NCBI GenBank assembly: GCA_041158045.1
Contig: JBEBCD010000062.1
Span: 1-17,358 of the forward strand
Source of the DNA: CAXRBC01 sp041158045
Lineage (GTDB): Bacteria > Actinomycetota > Acidimicrobiia > Acidimicrobiales > Ilumatobacteraceae
Direction: 5' to 3'
Length of the DNA: 17,358 nt
Shown one piece after another: positions 7,562-14,221 of this stretch. The notes under the pieces are model-generated. The model was not told where the DNA came from. It made no database searches and saw nothing but the letters and a program-made list of their open reading frames with translations. Positions within the stretch are counted from its first letter, which is position 1, and each line of letters begins with the position of its first letter. A program made the position numbers and the translations under genes.

Positions 7562-8316
7562 CCCGGCAGCAGCGAGCGCTGGCGGTCGAGCCAGCCGACG
7601 AGCACCGCGATCGCGCGCGGGTCGTGGCGCATGCGGTGGCCCGCGCCGGGCACCACGTGCAACTCGGCCGAGCCGTGCGCCTCGGCGAGCACGCGCGCGT
7701 CCGCGTGCGGGACCATGTCGTCGTCGTCACCGTGCATGACGAGGAGCGGCCGCGGCGCGAAGCGGCGCGCGGCGTCGACGGGGCGGAAGCGCCGCAGCTC
7801 GCGGGACCACTCGTCGAAGCGGCGCGGGAAGCCCGGGGTGCGCACGACCCCGACCTCGCGGGCGTGCTCGAGGAAGCGCCTCGGGTGCTCGGCCCAGTCG
7901 TCGAAGTCGGCGCGGGCGCCGAGGAGCGCGCAGCCGTTGACCCTCGGGTCGTCGGCGCCGCAGCACAGCGCGAGCGAGCCCCCGGTGTTGGTCCCCACGA
8001 GCCACACGCCGCTCGGCGACGTCTCCGCGACGAGGTGGTCGATCGCCGCGCGCAGGTCGTCCATCCACCCCTGCATCGAGAAGTCGCCCTCGCTCGACGC
8101 GCAGCCGCGGAAGGTGAACGTCATCGCGGCCCAGCCGAGCTCGGTCGCGACGCGGTCGATGAGCTCGGGGAACGTGCTCGCCGAGTGGCGCGAGTCGCCG
8201 GCGGCCACGGGGAATCCGTGGCACAGCAGCATCGCGGGCGGCACACCCGCGCGACCGGGCGGCAGCGCGAGGTAGCGCTGGAGGGTGAGCGGACCCGAGC
8301 GGAGGGCGCCGTTCAC
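7558..8316 (-). CDS. Alpha/beta-hydrolase fold protein with atypical nucleophile elbow
   Basis: A 252-residue alpha/beta-hydrolase. The oxyanion-hole strand AMLLCHGFPVAAG is at 28-40 and TFRGCASSEGDF at 68-79. The nucleophile elbow reads VGTNTGGS at 107-114, giving G-T-N-T-G, so the expected Ser is Asn110. The other triad members look present: Asp in MHGDDDDMVP at 195-203 and His227 in GAGHR. The fold is clear, but with Asn at the nucleophile the protein may not be a normal serine hydrolase; Ser114, four residues on, is not in the elbow position. The GTG start overlaps the stop of the 74-aa gene (GTGA), so the two are coupled. The stop shares CTAG with galE. It is probably cytosolic, as no signal peptide or membrane segment is seen. 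The substrate is unknown. Confidence 0.8.
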   Translation of the reverse strand: MNGALRSGPLTLQRYLALPPGRAGVPPAMLLCHGFPVAAGDSRHSASTFPELIDRVATELGWAAMTFTFRGCASSEGDFSMQGWMDDLRAAIDHLVAETSPSGVWLVGTNTGGSLALCCGADDPRVNGCALLGARADFDDWAEHPRRFLEHAREVGVVRTPGFPRRFDEWSRELRRFRPVDAARRFAPRPLLVMHGDDDDMVPHADARVLAEAHGSAELHVVPGAGHRMRHDPRAIAVLVGWLDRQRSLLPG

Positions 8317-8537
8317 GAACGCGGCGCGCGCCGGCGCCGGCGCACGCCGGGCGTCGCGAGCCGGTAGCCGCGATTGCGTGCCTCCGGCAGCGCGTCGGGC
8401 GCGAACGAGAGGCCGACGCCCGCGTCGACGATCTCGGTGATCACCGACTCGTCGGTCCACTCGTCGAGGTCGTAGACGAGCTGCGTCCGCTTGTCGCCGA
8501 GGTAGCGCACGTGGGCGAAGCGCGAGGGACGCTGCAT
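8313..8537 (-). CDS. Small protein of unknown function (74 aa)
   Basis: I do not assign a family. The protein is 74 residues, soluble-looking, with an ordered N-terminal half (MQRPSRFAHVRYLGDKRTQL, then VYDLDEWTDESVITEIVDAG) and a tail containing a run of five arginines at about 66-70, which may be poorly ordered. The RYLGDKRTQ...YDLD stretch and EARNRGYR look like the kind of sequence conserved in small actinobacterial orphans, but this is impression, not a search. It is probably real because its stop overlaps the hydrolase GTG exactly as GTGA, and because TATCCT, a good -10, ends 8 nt before its ATG. It diverges from the mycothiol-linked pair. A partner or regulator role for the hydrolase is a guess from coupling only. 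Confidence 0.65.
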   Translation of the reverse strand: MQRPSRFAHVRYLGDKRTQLVYDLDEWTDESVITEIVDAGVGLSFAPDALPEARNRGYRLATPGVRRRRRAPRS

Positions 8538-8561
8538 CTGGCCACAGGATAGTGTCGCGTC
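8538..8561. promoter_or_regulatory. Compact bidirectional promoter with overlapping -10 elements
   Basis: Only 24 bp lie between two divergent start codons. On the minus strand TATCCT (8551-8546) ends 8 nt before the ATG of the 74-aa gene. On the + strand TAGTGT (8550-8555) ends 6 nt before the GTG of the DsbA-like gene. The two hexamers share the TA at 8550-8551. Spacing to both start codons suits leaderless transcription, which is common in actinobacteria, and no Shine-Dalgarno sequence is present. No clear -35 is visible for either. Simultaneous initiation in both directions would be sterically excluded, so the two units may compete. Confidence 0.5.
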
Positions 8562-9239
8562 GTGCCCGGCCCGACGCACGTCGAGTTCTACTTCGACACG
8601 ATGTGCCCGTTCGCGTACCACACGTCGCGCTGGATCCGCGAGGTGCGCGCGCTCGGCCTCGTCGAGGTGTCGTGGCGCTTCTTCAGCCTCGAGGAGGTCA
8701 ACCGCAAGCCCGACCAGCCGCACGCCTGGGAGCGCGAGACGACCTACGGCTGGGGGCCGCTGCGCGTGGCCGCCTGGCTGCGGCGCATCGACATGCGGCT
8801 GTGCGACGAGTGGTACCGCGTCGCGGGGCGGGCCCTCCACGAGGAGGGGCGCCGACCGTACGAGGAGGCGACCGCCCGCGAGCTCCTCGCCGAGATCGGC
8901 GCCCCCGCGGACGCGTGGCGCGCCGCCCACGCCGACGCGACGACCCACGACGACGTGCGACGCGAGCACGACCGGGCCGTCGGCGTGCACGGCGGCTTCG
9001 GCGTGCCGATGATCGTGTTCCCCGACGGCCGTCCGCTCTTCGGCCCCGTCGTCGTGCCGATCCCCGAGGGAGACGCGGTGCGCCGCCTGTGGGAGCAGTG
9101 CGTCGCCTTCGCCGCGACCGAGGGCCTCTGGGAGCTGAAGCGCCCCAAGACGGCGGCGGACATCGAGGGCATCAAGGCGCACTTCGACTCCTACCTCGGG
9201 GCGCGGGAGTGGAAGACCGTCATGCGCCCCGCGCCGTGA
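8562..9239 (+). CDS. DsbA-family protein, Rv2466c (mycothiol-dependent nitroreductase)-like
   Basis: A 225-residue thioredoxin-fold protein with an inserted helical domain, closely resembling Mycobacterium tuberculosis Rv2466c by recall. The first strand leads to FDTMCPFAYHTSRWI at 11-25, the middle has WGPLRVA at 64-70, the cis-proline loop is FGVPMIVF at 146-153, and the end has FGPVVVPIPEGDAVRRLWE and LWELKRPKT at 189-197. Rv2466c has a CPWC active site and uses mycothiol to reduce nitro compounds; here it is C15-P-F-A18, so the resolving cysteine is missing and a one-cysteine, mycothiol-dependent mechanism is implied. It is cytosolic, with no signal peptide. The GTG was chosen because the first strand starts at once and a TAGTGT -10 lies 6 nt upstream. 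It overlaps the next gene as GTGA, which is also a mycothiol-enzyme homologue. Confidence 0.85.
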   Translation: MPGPTHVEFYFDTMCPFAYHTSRWIREVRALGLVEVSWRFFSLEEVNRKPDQPHAWERETTYGWGPLRVAAWLRRIDMRLCDEWYRVAGRALHEEGRRPYEEATARELLAEIGAPADAWRAAHADATTHDDVRREHDRAVGVHGGFGVPMIVFPDGRPLFGPVVVPIPEGDAVRRLWEQCVAFAATEGLWELKRPKTAADIEGIKAHFDSYLGAREWKTVMRPAP

Positions 9240-10075
9240 GCGCGGCGCCGTCGACCCCGCCGGTGGTCGGGCCGGAGGTCGGGCCGACGCTCGACGCCCT
9301 CTTCGCCACCTGGGACTCGATCGACGCGCTGCTCGTCGACCGCCCCGAGTCGGACTGGAAGACCCCGACCCGCTGCCCCGGATGGTCGGTGCAGGACGTC
9401 GCGAGCCATCTCATCGCGACCGAGCGGATGCTCGCGGGCCTGCCGCTCACGTCGCACGTCGCGCCCGAGGCGCCGCACGTGCGCAACCCGATCGGGCGCT
9501 TCAACGAGAACGAGGCCGACTCGCGCCGCGCGCTCCCGGGGGCGCGCGTGTACGAGGAGTGGCGCGAGGTGTCGGGCGTGCGCCGGGCCGCGCTGCGGGC
9601 GGCCGAGCCGTCGTACTTCACCACCGAGACGGACACGCCGACGGGGCGCGCACCGATGATCGAGTTCGTGCACCTGCGGGTCCTCGACTGCTGGATCCAC
9701 GAGCAGGACGTGCGCGCCGCGATCGGCCCGGAGGGCAACCGCACGGGGGCGGGGCTCGCGGTGACCGTCGACCGGCTCGGCCGGGCCCTGCCGATGGTGG
9801 TGGGCAAGCGCGCGGCCGCCGGCGACGGCGCCCGCGTCGTCGTGCGCACGACCGGGGCCGTGGCGCGCGAGTGGAGCATCGTCGTCGCCGGCGGCCGCGC
9901 GGCGCTCGACCCCGCGGCGACCGGTGCGCCGACGGCGAGCCTCGCGATCGACGCCTGGGACTTCGCGTGGCTGGCGACCGGCCGGGCGGAGCCGGCGGCC
10001 GCGGGGCGGGTGCGCGTCGAGGGCGACGCGGCGCTCGCCGGCCGCATCGTCGCGCAGCTCAACGTGATGATCTGA
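9236..10075 (+). CDS. Maleylpyruvate isomerase-family mycothiol-dependent enzyme (MDMPI/DinB fold)
   Basis: A 279-residue protein with an N-terminal DinB-like four-helix domain (TPTRCPGWSVQDVASHLIATERMLAG at about 43-68) and a C-terminal MDMPI-type domain. The metal-site positions correspond to His58 in ASHLIATE, and Asp151 and His155 in LDCWIHEQD; in the Corynebacterium enzyme the second ligand is Glu, so Asp here is a conservative change. Members use mycothiol as cofactor or substrate, for example in isomerising maleylpyruvate or in thiol transfer, but many have unknown substrates. It is coupled to the Rv2466c-like gene by a GTGA overlap, so the pair probably forms a mycothiol-linked detoxification or redox unit. 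I see no gentisate-pathway genes, so a maleylpyruvate role is not supported here. Confidence 0.85.
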   Translation: MSAAPSTPPVVGPEVGPTLDALFATWDSIDALLVDRPESDWKTPTRCPGWSVQDVASHLIATERMLAGLPLTSHVAPEAPHVRNPIGRFNENEADSRRALPGARVYEEWREVSGVRRAALRAAEPSYFTTETDTPTGRAPMIEFVHLRVLDCWIHEQDVRAAIGPEGNRTGAGLAVTVDRLGRALPMVVGKRAAAGDGARVVVRTTGAVAREWSIVVAGGRAALDPAATGAPTASLAIDAWDFAWLATGRAEPAAAGRVRVEGDAALAGRIVAQLNVMI

Positions 10076-10104
10076 GGCCGGCACTGGGCGCCACCGACGA
10101 ACCC

Positions 10105-10353
10105 GTGCTCCGGGACGGACTCGCGCGACTCGTGCGGCGCGACGCCGAGGTCGGCGAGGCCGCCGCGCGCGAGGAGCGCGCGCGGCGCGAGGCGCGGGGG
10201 CTCGGCGGCGCGCCGTACGCATTCCCCGCCAACCGCTCGCAGGTGCACGTGACCGACTGGGTGCACCGCCCGTGGCTGCGGCCGTTGCGGCTCCTGTACC
10301 GCAACATGCCGCGGCCGCTGCGCCGCGCGATCAAGCGCGCCGCCGTCCGCTGA
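10105..10353 (+). CDS. Small basic protein preceding the glycosyltransferase (82 aa)
   Basis: I do not recognise a family. The protein has an Arg/Glu/Ala-rich N-terminal stretch at 1-34 likely to be helical or coiled. A central GGAPYAFPANRSQVHVTDWV follows at 34-53. The C-terminus is basic and amphipathic (RPWLRPLRLLYRNMPRPLRRAIKR), like the tails often seen on bacterial surface-glycan enzymes. It ends 5 nt before the glycosyltransferase start and begins 29 nt after the MDMPI stop, so it probably belongs to the glycosyltransferase unit. The GTG start is chosen by position; a CTG at 10084 with GAGG upstream could give 89 residues. The ordered central motif makes it more likely real than a chance reading frame. 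Confidence 0.55.
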   Translation: MLRDGLARLVRRDAEVGEAAAREERARREARGLGGAPYAFPANRSQVHVTDWVHRPWLRPLRLLYRNMPRPLRRAIKRAAVR

Positions 10354-10358
10354 GGGCC

Positions 10359-11909
10359 GTGACCGCGCTGCGCGTCGTCGTCGTCACGCCCGACGCGGCG
10401 CGCGCCGACGCGGGTGCGCTCGCGGCGACGCGGCGGTCGCTGCGCACGTCGGGGTCGCGACCCGCGTGGCTGCCGGGTCGGGGCGGGACGGCGCGCGTGG
10501 TGCGCTGGTGGCGCGCCGGCGTCGACGACGCGCCGCCGACGCCCGGCCCGCACGACTGGTGCGTGGTGGTGCCCGCGGGTGAGTCGCTCGCGCGCGAGTC
10601 GCTGCTGCACCTCGCCGACGCGATCACGGCCGACCCCGCGGCCGAGCTGTTGTACGGCGACACCGCGCATCCGACGGGCGTGCGCGCCGAACCCTGGGCC
10701 TACGCGCGCCGCCCGGGCTGGTCGCCGGAGCGGCTGCTCGGCCACTGCTACGTGGGCGGCGTCCTCGCCGTCTCCCCCGCGCTCGTCGCCCGCACGGGCG
10801 GCGTCGGCGCGCTCGCCGAGGGCTCGGCGCACGACCGCGCGCTGCGCCTCGGCGCCGCCGCGCGGCGCGTCGTGCGGGTGCCCGAGGTGCTCGCCGTGTC
10901 GCGCGACGCAGACTCGCGGCCCGCCGCGGACGCGGAGGCCGTGCGGCGGCACCTCGCGCGCGCCGGCGTCGCGGCGACGGTGACCCACGACCCGGCGGTG
11001 CCCGCGGTCCGCGTGGTGCGCACCCCGTCGCGGCGCCCGCGGATCGCGGTGATCGTCGCGACGCGCGGCACGTCGGCCGTGGTGCGGGGCCGCGAGCGCG
11101 TGCTCGTGGTGGAGGCGGTGCGCAGCCTCGTCGAGCGCTCGACGTACCGCGAGCTCGACTTCGTCGTGGTGGCGGACGCGCCGACTCCCCCGGAGGTGCG
11201 GGCCGAGCTCGCGCGGGTCGGCGGGCCCGCGCTGCGGATCCTCGACTACGACCGGCCGTTCAACTTCGCGGAGAAGAACAACCTCGGCGTGCTCGCGACC
11301 GACGCCGAGCTCGTGCTGCTGCTCAACGACGACACCGAGCTCGACGCACCGGACGCGATCGAGACACTCGTCGGCCATCTCGAGGACCCGGGCGTCGGAG
11401 CGGTGGGGCCGTACCTGCGCTTCGAGGACGGCACGATCCAGAGCGCGGGTCATGTGTTCAACCCCGAGCCGTTCGACCTCTACCGCGCCCGCCCGATCGG
11501 CACCGCGGGCCCGCAGAACTTGTTGCGCGTCGCGCGCGAGGTGTCGAGCGTGATCGCGGCGTGCATGCTCGTGCGGCGCTCCGTCTTCGACGAGGTGGGC
11601 GGACTGTGCACGCGCTTCCCCGCCAACTGGAACGACGTGGACTTCTGCTGCAAGGTGCGCCGCGCCGGCCACCGCATCGTGGTCACCCCGCACGCGACCG
11701 TCACCCACTTCGAGTCCAAGACCCGCGTCGCCCGCCTCGTGGAGGAGGAGGTCGCGCGGCTCGGCGAGCGGTGGGGGTCGTGGCTCGACGACGACCCGTA
11801 CTTCCACCCGCGGCTGCAGCGCTACGTCAACGTCTGGAAGACGGACTCCACCTCTCAGCGATCGCTGGACGAGGCCCTCGGACCCACGGCACCGATCGCG
11901 GCGAAGTAG
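10359..11909 (+). CDS. GT2-family glycosyltransferase with a degenerate N-terminal domain
   Basis: A 516-residue cytosolic or peripheral protein with two parts. Residues about 1-215 look like a divergent GT-A-like domain (WCVVVPAGESLARESLLHLADAI, ELLYGDTAHP) without convincing catalytic motifs. Residues about 227-500 are a typical GT2 domain: RIAVIVATRG at 228-237, FNFAEKNNLG at 301-310, DXD-type LLNDDTE at 321-327, AACMLVRRSVFDEVGGL at 400-416, the ED-like WNDVDFC at 424-430 and THFES at 449-453. It would transfer a sugar from a nucleotide sugar in O-antigen, rhamnan or capsule-type synthesis; donor and acceptor are unknown. The GTG start lies 5 nt after the 82-aa gene. Its last 55 nt overlap the opposing 154-aa gene. 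No transmembrane segment is visible. Confidence 0.88.
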   Translation: MTALRVVVVTPDAARADAGALAATRRSLRTSGSRPAWLPGRGGTARVVRWWRAGVDDAPPTPGPHDWCVVVPAGESLARESLLHLADAITADPAAELLYGDTAHPTGVRAEPWAYARRPGWSPERLLGHCYVGGVLAVSPALVARTGGVGALAEGSAHDRALRLGAAARRVVRVPEVLAVSRDADSRPAADAEAVRRHLARAGVAATVTHDPAVPAVRVVRTPSRRPRIAVIVATRGTSAVVRGRERVLVVEAVRSLVERSTYRELDFVVVADAPTPPEVRAELARVGGPALRILDYDRPFNFAEKNNLGVLATDAELVLLLNDDTELDAPDAIETLVGHLEDPGVGAVGPYLRFEDGTIQSAGHVFNPEPFDLYRARPIGTAGPQNLLRVAREVSSVIAACMLVRRSVFDEVGGLCTRFPANWNDVDFCCKVRRAGHRIVVTPHATVTHFESKTRVARLVEEEVARLGERWGSWLDDDPYFHPRLQRYVNVWKTDSTSQRSLDEALGPTAPIAAK

Positions 11910-12319
11910 GCGAGGTGCGCGTCGACGACGTGCACCGCATCGACGTCGTCGAGGATGCGGACGCCGGCACCCGGCGCCTCGCCGAGCAGCCAGGCCGCGA
12001 CGTCGTCGTCGCGCACGACCACCTCGGCCGCCGCACCGAGCGCCTGCGGGAGGTCCACGACGCCCTTCGGCTGGAGGCCGCGCGCGTGCAGCCAGCGCAT
12101 GTGGAGCACGAGCAGGGTGCGCAGCTCCGCGGGCGTGAGGCGCGCGCGGGCCTCGGCGGGGAGGCGGTCGGCGACGAAGTCGACGGCCTCGTCGAGCGAC
12201 CAGGCGGCCCGGGGTGCGATGGCGTCGAGGCGGCGCGCCTCGCGACCCACCGCGACGGCGGCGATGGCGAAGACGGCGACGGCCGCGACCGCGGCGAGGG
12301 CGAGCTCGACGCCGCTCAG
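11855..12319 (-). CDS. Membrane-anchored conserved-type protein of unknown function (154 aa)
   Basis: An N-terminal hydrophobic helix (VELALAAVAAVAVFAIAAVA, about 4-23) is followed by a basic GREARR, indicating a single membrane anchor with a cytosolic domain. That domain has a helical AWSLDEAVDFVADRLP segment at 39-54, a second TPAELRTLLVLHMRWL at 62-77, and an ending VDAHLAYFAAIGAVGP at 132-147. I recall similar uncharacterised actinobacterial proteins but assign no function. The start is unusual: no ATG or GTG precedes the membrane segment, and CTG overlapping the acyl-CoA dehydrogenase stop (CTGA) is the natural coupled start. A GTG at VGREARR would lose the anchor. Its end overlaps the glycosyltransferase gene on the other strand by 55 nt. 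Confidence 0.65.
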   Translation of the reverse strand: MSGVELALAAVAAVAVFAIAAVAVGREARRLDAIAPRAAWSLDEAVDFVADRLPAEARARLTPAELRTLLVLHMRWLHARGLQPKGVVDLPQALGAAAEVVVRDDDVAAWLLGEAPGAGVRILDDVDAVHVVDAHLAYFAAIGAVGPRASSSDR

Positions 12320-13440
12320 ATGCCGATGCGCTGGGCCAGCAGCTCCCGGTGGTACGTCGGGTCGCCGTAGAGCAGCTCGCTCGACTTCGCGCGCTTGAAG
12401 TACAGGTGCGCGGGGTGCTCCCAGGTGAAGCCGATGCCGCCGTGGATCTGGATGTTCTCCGCCGCGGCATGGAAGTACGCCTCGGAGCAGTACGACTTGG
12501 CGAGCGACGCGACGGAGGGGAGCTCGTCGTTGAGCTGGCTCGCGCACCACATCGCGTAGTACGCGGCTGACTTGGCCGACTCGACCTCGAGGAGCATGTC
12601 GGCGCACTTGTGCTTGATGGCCTGGAAGCTGCCGATGGGCCGGCCGAACTGCACGCGCACCTTGGCGTACTCGACGGCCATGTCGAGCACCCGCTGCGCG
12701 CCGCCCACCTGCTCGGCCGCGAGGCCGACGGCCACGAGGTCGAAGACCCGCGAGAGGATCGCCCAGCCGCCGCCCTCGGCGCCGACGAGGGTCGCCGGGA
12801 CACCCGCGAAGTCGAGGCGCGCCTGCTTGCGCGTCTGGTCCATCGTCGCGAGCGGCGTGCGGCTGAGGCCCGCGGCGGTGCCGTCGACGGCGAAGAGCGA
12901 CACGCCCTTCGGCGTGCGCGCCGCGACGAGCACGAGCGAGGCGACGTGGCCGTCGAGGACGAAGGTCTTGGTGCCGGTGAGCGTCCAGGACCCGCCCGAG
13001 CCGGTCGCCGTCATCTGGATGCCCGACTCGTCCCACTTGCCCGACGGCTCCGTGCTCGCGAGCGTCGCGATCGTCTCGCCGGAGGCGATGCCGGGCAGCC
13101 ACTTGGCCTTCGCCGCGTCGTCGCCGCTCTCGAGCAGCGCGTTGGACGCGAGCACGACGGTCGAGAAGTACGGCGCGCACAGCAGCGTGCGGCCCATCTC
13201 CTCGAGCACGATCCCGAGCTCGACGAAGGAGAACCCCATCCCGCCGTACTGCTCGGGGATCTGCAGCGCCATGAGCCCCATCTGACTGCTCATCTGCTCC
13301 CAGACGGCGGGGTCGTAGCCGCGCTCGGTCTCCATCTGCTCGCGCACCGCGGTCTCGGGCGACTTCTGCTCGAGGAAGGCGCGCACCGTCGCGCGCAACT
13401 GCTCCTGTTCCTCGGTGAAGGCGAAGTTCACGGGGGTCAT
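12316..13440 (-). CDS. Acyl-CoA dehydrogenase
   Basis: A 374-residue FAD-dependent acyl-CoA dehydrogenase, full length for the family, of the kind often called FadE. Visible are the N-terminal all-helix domain with IPEQYGGMGFSFVE at 61-74, the beta-barrel FAD/substrate segment LASTEPSG at 127-134 and WTLTGTKTFVLDG at 152-164, the RVQFGRPIGSFQAIKH motif at 262-277, and the C-terminal IHGGIGFTWEHPAHLYFKRAK at 332-352, where Glu341 occupies the catalytic base position. It oxidises an acyl-CoA to the 2-enoyl-CoA and passes electrons to ETF; chain length and substrate cannot be told from sequence. The ATG has a weak CAGG immediately upstream. No ETF or thiolase gene is adjacent. The stop overlaps the CTG of the next minus gene. 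Confidence 0.93.
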   Translation of the reverse strand: MTPVNFAFTEEQEQLRATVRAFLEQKSPETAVREQMETERGYDPAVWEQMSSQMGLMALQIPEQYGGMGFSFVELGIVLEEMGRTLLCAPYFSTVVLASNALLESGDDAAKAKWLPGIASGETIATLASTEPSGKWDESGIQMTATGSGGSWTLTGTKTFVLDGHVASLVLVAARTPKGVSLFAVDGTAAGLSRTPLATMDQTRKQARLDFAGVPATLVGAEGGGWAILSRVFDLVAVGLAAEQVGGAQRVLDMAVEYAKVRVQFGRPIGSFQAIKHKCADMLLEVESAKSAAYYAMWCASQLNDELPSVASLAKSYCSEAYFHAAAENIQIHGGIGFTWEHPAHLYFKRAKSSELLYGDPTYHRELLAQRIGI

Positions 13441-13530
13441 CCTGCCAGCCGGCCCGCCGGGCCCGCCACTCGGCCCCGGCGCGGCGGCGCGGGTCGCGGC
13501 CCTCCTCCCCCGTGCGCCCGCGTGGGCCCG

Positions 13531-13546
13531 TGCGAGACTGCCCGCC
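13531..13546 (+). promoter_or_regulatory. Probable leaderless -10 element for the MBL-fold gene
   Basis: GAGACT (13534-13539) ends 7 nt before the ATG and sits in TGCGAGACTG, which matches TGCGAGAATG upstream of aceE at 9 of 10 positions. The spacing and the retained A2/T6 suggest a shared -10 type and leaderless transcription. The rest of the 106-bp gap to the acyl-CoA dehydrogenase start is GC-rich and shows no clear -35 and no obvious promoter for the minus-strand gene. Confidence 0.4.
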
Positions 13547-14167
13547 ATGGCCGGCGCGCGGGTCCACTGGGCCGACGCCGACGCCGAGGTCCACTCGATC
13601 GTCGTCGGGCCCTTCGACAACAACGTCTTCGTCGTGCGCTGCCGCACCACCGGCGATGCGGTCCTCATCGACGCGGCCAACGAGCACGAGCGGCTCCTCG
13701 AGCTGTGCCGCGGCCTCGGCGTGCGCCGCGTGCTCGAGACGCACGGCCACTGGGACCACATCCAGGCCGTGCCGGCCATGCGGGAGGCGGGCTACGAGGT
13801 GGCCGTCGCATCGGCCGACGCGCCGCGCCTCGCCGAGGTCGGCTACGACGCCTTCCTCGACGACGCCGAGGTGGTCGAGGTCGGCCGGCTGCGGCTCCGT
13901 GCCATCCACACGCCGGGGCACACGGAGGGCTCGGTCTGCTTCGCGCTCGAGGGCACGCCGCTGCTGTTCTCGGGCGACACGCTCTTCCCCGGCGGGCCGG
14001 GGGCGACGTCCTACGAGGGCGGGGACTTCCCGACGATCATCCGGAGCATCTCGGAGCGGCTCTTCGCCCTGCCCGACGCGACGCTCGTGCTGCCCGGCCA
14101 CGGGCGCGACACGACGATCGGCGCGGAGCGTCCGCAGCTCGACGACTGGATCGCCCGCGGCTGGTGA
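13547..14167 (+). CDS. MBL-fold metallo-hydrolase, glyoxalase II-like
   Basis: A 206-residue metallo-beta-lactamase-fold protein. The metal-binding THGHWDH motif is at 65-71 (His66, His68, Asp70, His71), and His125 in HTPGHTEGS, Asp144 in FSGDTLF and His185 in LPGHG complete a dinuclear site. The order and length match the glyoxalase II-like group, which hydrolyses thioesters such as lactoyl-thiol conjugates; a mycothiol thioester would be a natural substrate in this organism, but this is inference. PGGPGATSYEGGDFPTII at about 148-165 replaces the usual substrate-loop region. The ATG was chosen because a -10 like that of aceE lies 7 nt upstream. It lies just before the palindrome and suf block in the same direction, with 54 nt to sufC. 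Confidence 0.88.
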   Translation: MAGARVHWADADAEVHSIVVGPFDNNVFVVRCRTTGDAVLIDAANEHERLLELCRGLGVRRVLETHGHWDHIQAVPAMREAGYEVAVASADAPRLAEVGYDAFLDDAEVVEVGRLRLRAIHTPGHTEGSVCFALEGTPLLFSGDTLFPGGPGATSYEGGDFPTIIRSISERLFALPDATLVLPGHGRDTTIGAERPQLDDWIARGW

Positions 14168-14173
14168 CGCCCA

Positions 14174-14197
14174 TTTCACCTATCTGCGTAGGTGAAA
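14174..14197. promoter_or_regulatory. Operator-like inverted repeat upstream of sufC
   Basis: The arms TTTCACCTA and TAGGTGAAA form a perfect 9-bp inverted repeat around a 6-nt centre. It is AT-rich amid GC-rich DNA, which makes it stand out. It overlaps the candidate -35 of sufC, so a dimeric repressor bound here would block transcription. A SufR- or Rrf2-type Fe-S sensor is plausible from context, but the sequence does not match the SufR site (ACACT-N5-TGTGA) I recall for mycobacteria. No T-run follows, so it is not an intrinsic terminator for the upstream gene. Confidence 0.65.
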
Positions 14198-14219
14198 CCC
14201 CGGAGGCGCTCCGTACGCT
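14192..14219 (+). promoter_or_regulatory. Probable suf operon promoter
   Basis: GTGAAA (14192-14197, 4 of 6 to TTGACA) and TACGCT (14214-14219, a TANNNT -10) are separated by 16 nt. The -35 lies within the right arm of the inverted repeat. TACGCT ends 2 nt before the ATG at 14222 and 8 nt before an in-frame GTG at 14228, so if the mRNA is leaderless the GTG could be the true start. Confidence 0.45.
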
Positions 14220-14221
14220 CA

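Noticed and set aside
8328..8343. 16-bp self-complementary GC run in the 74-aa gene
   Set aside because: It is made of simple GC/CG steps encoding arginine codons and is expected at this base composition.
10076..10104. Possible promoter or terminator in the gap after the MDMPI gene
   Set aside because: Only 29 nt, with no -10-like hexamer at suitable distance and no stem followed by T residues.
12320..14179. Long minus-strand open frame upstream of the 154-aa gene
   Set aside because: It overlaps the acyl-CoA dehydrogenase and MBL genes out of frame and carries no recognisable motif.
14174..14197. Inverted repeat as a terminator of the MBL-fold gene
   Set aside because: The arms are not GC-rich and the right arm is followed by CCCCGG rather than a T-run; position over the sufC -35 fits an operator better.
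14192..14221. Upstream GTG start for sufC at 14192
   Set aside because: It would add a basic, unconserved ten-residue leader and put the operator and -10 inside coding sequence.
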